Both the position numbers and the translations under genes were made by a program. Shown piece after piece: positions 58,851 to 64,000 of a DNA stretch of 64,000 nt. The notes beneath the pieces are model-generated. The model was not told the DNA's origin and searched no databases. It was given only the letters and a program-made list of their open reading frames with translations. Source of the DNA: Lingula anatina (taxonomy: Eukaryota > Brachiopoda > Lingulata > Lingulida > Lingulidae); assembly GCF_001039355.2 (NCBI RefSeq), contig NW_019775554.1, positions 246,607 through 310,606 on the forward strand. The letters run 5' to 3'. Numbering within the stretch: position 1 is the first letter of the stretch; every line of letters begins with the position of its first letter.

Positions 58851-60559
58851 ACGTATCCAGCATCGATAGATTGGATCGCAATTCTTTAGCCTACATATGT
58901 CGTTGATTATACACGCAGCAAAAAAAAAAACAAACATATTCTGGAATGAACCCAGATCTGTCAGTTGACAGTACGACCTCTACACAAACCGGTGGAACGA
59001 AGAAAGCTAGTGCAAGGAATGCAACTTCAGGGTCCGATGGGATCGGTGCAGGTTTGGGAATACCCATTCAGTAATGGGATGCCAAGCCGTTGCTGAAATT
59101 CTGATGCATTTGTTCTAGTGGATTTTTTTCTTGACACGAGAAAAATAAAAAAAAATTGTGCAGCTTTACATTTATCGCTAATCGAACTCCCGCCATGATG
59201 TTCACATTACTCTCTTATGAGAACAAAAGAGCGCGTGCTTAACCGGAAGTATAACTGATGAAAGACTGTCACTGTCGCATCCGTGTGAACGCAAAGAAAA
59301 TATAAAATATCCCTTCATAGTGTTTTTTCTTTAATAATTGGTCTCTGAGGCCGTAGGGCCTGTGTGGTTACGGTCACACAGGACAAAAATCCTTGCAACT
59401 ATCAGAGGTTGCAAAAACTGATTTGTTGATATAGCTCAGTGGTTGAAAACGTGGCAATAAATAGTAATAATACATCGCTGATTAAGTCCTTCTTCATTTC
59501 TGTGCATCCATCTTCTTTTTTTATTGTTCACTACAGAACAATTACATGAAGATACATGCACAGCAATGAAACGGGTTTATTTATCGGCGTTTTTACCAAT
59601 TTGTTTAACAAAACATTAAAAGAAATAAACAAAGCATAAGAAATAAGTACATCTATTATACTGATTTTATTTAGGCGTGTGCTTTTTTAAAAAAGAATGG
59701 AATGTCGATACTTACAGAAAACAAAAACAAACAGTAAAGGTTTTATTTATCAACCTGTATACCTTTCTGATGGAGAATTTAACATGATTGATTTCTCAGG
59801 TGTGTGGGTGATATAGTTTATAGATATAGCTTAGGATTTAAGTATCAGGTAATCATCAAACCAGGGTATTGCTTTGATGGATCCTGCAATGGAAATAATT
59901 TGATCAGTGATATATAATTGTAAAAATAGATCAGTTTACTATACGAACCAAAGAAAGTTCGAAATAGGCAACTCTTAGAGGTACAGAGAGTAAGCTGCTT
60001 GGAGTTATATATTTGGCACCTTTAAAAGGAAATTTGGAAATAGAACATACATAAGACACACCACGTGATAGTTGGGGTTTGGCTATCGTTTGGGCGTGGT
60101 AGTCAAAAGGGTATAAAAAGAGACCACTGGCTCTCTTTTAACACTTACTTACACTTACCTTCTTACTTATTGACTAACTGACTTACTACAGACTTGACAT
60201 TTAATATGGAATATTTTTTTCCAAATTATTTTTCATCAGTTTTTTCCTATTTTGCTGACTGATAAATGAAAATAGGGATTAAAATCATGTTTTAATAACT
60301 TTTATTTATCTTTTTGATGTCATTGTGACATCAGTTCATTAATTAAATTCGCCAGTGAAGCAAACAAAAATGCATTGCCTATTTTAAGTCGTTCGACAAC
60401 CACTGAAAGCGATATTTTGGATCTCCATATTTTCCAAATTATCGTCTTTAAAAGAGTTACACGTCCCACAAAGGACCCCCATGTCAGTGTCTTGCCACAG
60501 CAACGGTCGCTGTTACACCTGACCTCATCTGGCTGCTACAAGAGGTTTCAAGCTGCAAG
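58851..60559. other. No gene seen
   Basis: The left ~220 bp still resemble the leader array. The rest is AT-rich. A fragment 'tatagctcagtggttga' at ~59427 resembles a tRNA A box, but no B box follows. Confidence 0.4.
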
Positions 60560-61370
60560 GCATTCCTTAGGATAGGTTTTTAGAGTTTAATCTGGAAAAA
60601 TATTCCAGGCAACGGTCAACACTTGTCCAATTTGGTTCAGAATCGTTGTAGGACATACAGGCCGTTGATTCGGCGAGTAATAACCTACCTACGTATTGTC
60701 TATGTGGTTCAAATATGGCGATTTTGATGACCAATGTATCTGCTCAATCTCTTGGTTCTGTAAGTTAACTGCTATTAAAAGTGCTCTGTGTGAACGGGTA
60801 ATCTCATCGTGCAACCTAAAATTGTTCCTAAGGTGGCCCCTATCAAATGATAGTCAAATGGTTCCTAGATTATTCCTTTATTTCATCTGGTTTAGGTTTT
60901 CATCAATGACTACCATTGGTGTTTTGGCACCAATGTGGTATCCACTCCACATACTGACGATGCCAATGACCCTAGTCACTTTAGAAGCGGCACACGCCTT
61001 GTCGTAGGCCAATTCAGGATGTCTGTATTCGCTAAGAGCCTTGAAAAACGCGTTTTGGTCACAATTTGCCCCTCATTCTGAACGGACTGGGTGACTTTTG
61101 TTTAGTTGCAGCAGCATATCCTGAAGGACAGTGAGTCCTGTGCCCTGGTGGTAAAATGTCAATACATTGGGCGTGGTCTCTGTGTAGATACATCAGTCTG
61201 GGCATAACTCCATAGAACTGTGCAGACCATTCCGTTTGACACAATGATCTGTCTTGCAATGTCTGTCTTTTTCGCGCCATTCTGGCACAGATTAACAACT
61301 TTGTAAAACATTGTTGAACTTATTTTACGCACTGCAAAACCGACCGCTTGCATGCAAAATTTCAAATTCT
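60560..61370 (-). pseudogene. Decayed Tc1/mariner transposase
   Basis: On the minus strand the frame at 61365-61160 gives FYKVVNLCQNGAKKTDIARQ then SNGMV, the paired-type helix-turn-helix of Tc1-like transposases. Further down, near 60765-60700, it gives IHWSSKSPYLNHIDN, which corresponds to the W-x-SKSPDLNPIE segment of the DDE domain, with the Asp of PDLNPIE changed. Several stops and frame changes separate the two, so the enzyme is dead. Inverted terminal repeats were not located. Confidence 0.62.
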
Positions 61371-62790
61371 TCTATGCAGTAGTTGCCGACATATGGATAC
61401 TTTTTTGACGGAACCATGCTTTGCCAAAGCCCAGCTTAGACCAGGCCAAAGGAGCACTACCCAATTCAATCACTGCATATTACACAATGCAGCAGTGCAA
61501 CAGACTTGGTAGTCAGTTAATTGGTAGCGACACACCTGACTTCACACTTCTCCAGTCAGATGTCTTATATGAGATCTGAGTTTTATGAAAAAAGAACGCA
61601 TTTTTACCTAAGCATACCGTTGAAACTGAAATATTCCATATTAAATGTCAAGTCTGTATTTACTTATTCGCTACAGTTCTTCGTGGGACTAACGTATTGT
61701 CGGCTACAGTGATCTGCAGCTGCTTATTTCGCATAGCTACTTTCTAGGCAGTTGCTACTAGATTGGAGTGTATTTTCCAATTGTTTCATTCACGAAATAG
61801 ATACTTTACTGGAAAATCAGTGACTTGTCCTTCCTTAACTATCACCGGGACAGAGAGACTGATAACGGGAATAGACCCCCACGCACGCATATACAATAAA
61901 CTCGGTTGATACATCCGTACTTAAGGCTCATATGTAATTTTGTGGTAGAACTGAGGCAAGGCTGCTATACGTAGTAAGCACTGTTGTGTTAGCATAGTAC
62001 TGGAATCATGGAGTGAAATAGGAGTGGAAATATTGGCGATGCAAAGAATAATACTGAAGACTCGGTGCAGCTGGTTGCCAACCTCTGAATCGAAGATATT
62101 AGTCATAAAAATTGTAGGCATATGTTACAATTCAATAAATAAGCATATATCTGTAACTTTGTACGAAATTAGAACAAGAGTTATTTCAAAGATGATATTT
62201 TAGGTTATCGATAACGGTATAATACATGATTTTAACGAGATTTTCATTATCTCTGACAATAATATATATTTTAGTTATATCATTTCATAATATCATATCA
62301 TAATACATTTTTATATCATTTTGGTTCTTCAAAGACGAATTGCGCAATGTTCGTTTAGCTCAAAGCAACAACTTTTCTATTAAGTGATTTTAAGATCAAA
62401 GTTGATGTTTCACACGGAATGATATTAAAACAGAAATCGGGTCGCTTTTCTATTATGTAAACTCACAACAATCAGTTCTAAGAAAGTAAGTAATGGTCTG
62501 AATAAGAAACCAAAAATGTGATCAACATTTAATAAAAAAAAAATTTAAAATCATTTCATTCTTTGATATATCCTAAAATAACTGCAATGATTTTGAGGAA
62601 AGCAGGTACTTTATAACAGCAATATTACAAAATTTTCTCATTTGGTATTGATTTATATAACAAAATATGTCTATTTTAACCCAAGATAATAACTAGAAGT
62701 AAATCAATTATAACTGTGTCTAGTCATTAAAATGAAATAATTCATTACTAAATTTTGCGTGGTTCCGGTGTCAAGCAACACAGAGTCCTA
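61371..62790. other. AT-rich stretch, no gene seen
   Basis: No exon, repeat unit or RNA gene could be supported on either strand. Confidence 0.4.
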
Positions 62791-62797
62791 CCATTCT

Positions 62798-62955
62798 AGG
62801 GTCCGGCGGACCCGGTGTTTTAAAACTGAGAGTCCGGCGGACTCCCTGTCTCGAAATAACGGGTCCCGGACTCTATGTTCTGAAATGTAGAGTCCCCCTA
62901 GACACTCTATTTCAGTACGGAAAGTCCTAGGACCCTACGTTTTAATACTGAAAGT
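62798..62955. repeat. Degenerate tandem repeat, about five ~30-bp units with inner palindromes
   Basis: Units follow the scheme (A)GAGTCC-NN-GGACTC then a T/A-rich spacer ending TGAAATNN: GGGTCCGGCGGACCC, GAGTCCGGCGGACTC, GGGTCCCGGACTC, GAGTCCCCCTAGACACTC, AAGTCCTAGGACCC, AAGTCCGC. The spacers resemble 'tgttttaaaactga', 'tgttctgaaatgta' and 'cgttttaatactga'. It is locally GC-rich in an AT-rich neighbourhood. Confidence 0.8.
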
Positions 62956-63260
62956 CCGCATTGAAGAGCAATAATGAAATCTCACACTTAAAACATGCAA
63001 TTTAAAAATGACATTGGACATGATGTTAACTAATACGGAGGGAAGAATTATAAGGATTACAGGTAAAATAAACATTATTACCCTCTGTTAAAGTGTTACG
63101 CGTAGTATAAATGTGCATTGTTCGCATTTCATAAACTTTAATTTGCAGGATTATCTTTTGTATGCAATTGAGAAAGAACATCACTTAAGAAATATAAATT
63201 TATTCAGAATACATAAGTGCCTTTGGTGAACTTCCTGATTTTACAAAAAAGTTAATTTTA

Positions 63261-63411
63261 TTAATCAGTATAGTAATTGTTTTTTCTCCTCAATGTCATT
63301 TTCTCTTTGTCGTGCATTTCTTGTAACAAGGCAGTTTTCTTATCTTCGCTTTCTACTACTTTCCTCCATCTCCCCTTCTCCCTCTCTACTTCCACTATCT
63401 TTCTTACAGCT
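63261..63411 (-). CDS. Possible terminal exon of an unknown charged helical protein
   Basis: After an acceptor (tatattacag) a minus-strand frame of 50 codons reads AVRKIVEVEREKGRWRKVVE then SEDKKTALLQEMHDKEK and ends TAA at 63261-63263. An AATAAA overlaps the stop. The strongly charged, helix-like composition differs from chance frames nearby. No upstream exon was identified and I do not recognise the family. Confidence 0.3.
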
Positions 63412-64000
63412 CTGTAATATAAGCAGCCGCTTTCAAGCTAAACAGAAATATAAATATGTACCTTAAATGTACATGTAAGTTGCGCTTTTATTAAACAGTC
63501 TTGAAGTTAAACGAGTATAAATGTATAAAACTTATAATTAATTTATAATGGTTTGCAGCGCTTCTCCTTATTGCTCTTTTCTGATGGTTGGTTGTTCGTC
63601 TTCTGTACCTGCCATGTTGTAAATAAAGTCGCACTGCTTGAAAATCCATGCTGACAGAGTAAGACATCGCGAAGAGCTAGCCATTTTATACCCTGAGAAA
63701 CATGGAATACATTCCTTTTGGGTTGATTCCATTTTAATTTAGGGTATGCAACTTAAATTAAAACTTTATATAAATTGGTAAACAAAATTAAATGAGTACA
63801 TTTTCAATTACACTCCATAAACATGTATATTTAATAACTAATTAATTTCGTCAGTTTCCAGAAAATACATATTTTGCACAATTTGGCATTGATGCACTGT
63901 ATAACGCTAGCTGTCACACATTTATGTCACACATTTATGTCATTGTAGCCTAAGTCACGCGTATAGTCTAAATAAAAGGAACGTTTTGCACAGTTTAGCA
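63412..64000. other. AT-rich right end, no gene seen
   Basis: Nothing supportable. An upstream exon of the possible gene at 63261-63411 could lie here or beyond the window. Confidence 0.35.

Noticed and set aside
59420-59460. tRNA A-box-like 'tatagctcagtggttga'
   Set aside because: No B box or acceptor-stem complement follows.

Overview
This is an intron-rich animal nuclear genome window of about 35-38% GC by eye. It carries secreted multidomain proteins built from class 1-1 exons, several LINE and DNA transposon remnants, and many contig joins. It is not a microbial accessory region: there are no operons, CRISPR arrays or ribosome binding sites. The domain content (CCP/sushi, EGF, GCC2/GCC3 ephrin-receptor-like, somatomedin B, tan-like C45 hydrolase, esterase-bearing LINE) suggests a marine invertebrate. 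I cannot fix the phylum from sequence alone.

Region 1 (1-19.6 kb) is a family of three related secreted mosaic proteins. Gene A (158-748, +) shows only its last two exons. Gene B (9103 to 1591, -) and gene C (9395 to 19480, +) are divergent paralogs whose start codons are 291 bp apart. Spliced by hand, both give clean reading frames: B about 942 aa in 15 exons, C 1192 aa in 18 exons. They match almost exon for exon: signal peptide, TSP1/EGF, five CCPs, GCC2, CCP, GCC2, EGF, divergent CCP, and an unrecognised ~190-residue module with a conserved furin-type site. C then adds GCC2, EGF and a thrombospondin-type EGF. B stops instead on a tiny terminal exon.

Region 2 (19.6-36.4 kb) is a patchwork: a palindromic 50-bp tandem repeat, a MITE, the first two exons of an arylsulfatase (-), a 5'-truncated LINE tail, the last two exons of PDHX (E3BP, -), a large CR1/L2-type LINE with J-like and SGNH-esterase regions in ORF1, and three exons of a PHD + OTU-like protein (+). 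The last is cut by a contig end.

Region 3 (36.4-54.4 kb) holds two copies of the 5' half of a tan-like C45 N-terminal-nucleophile hydrolase; the second copy is damaged. It also holds a three-exon gene (54090 to 42707, -) for a somatomedin-B, probably GPI-anchored surface protein. The ~9-kb intron of that gene contains a fossil L1-Tx1 LINE, an N gap flanked by the same 1.19 kb, and a CACTG-ended transposon with a tRNA-like insert.

Region 4 (54.4-64 kb) has a partial second copy of the somatomedin-B first exon, a tandem array of ~1.3-kb units made from that gene's leader and upstream flank, a decayed Tc1/mariner transposase, and a degenerate palindromic short repeat. The rest is AT-rich sequence without visible genes.

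Single n characters (28315, 33361, 36370, 38480, 50680, 54364, 58486) and N runs (21174-21555, 47650-48232) mark contig joins. At least three joins have the same sequence on both sides, so some apparent duplications are probably unmerged haplotypes or contig overlaps.
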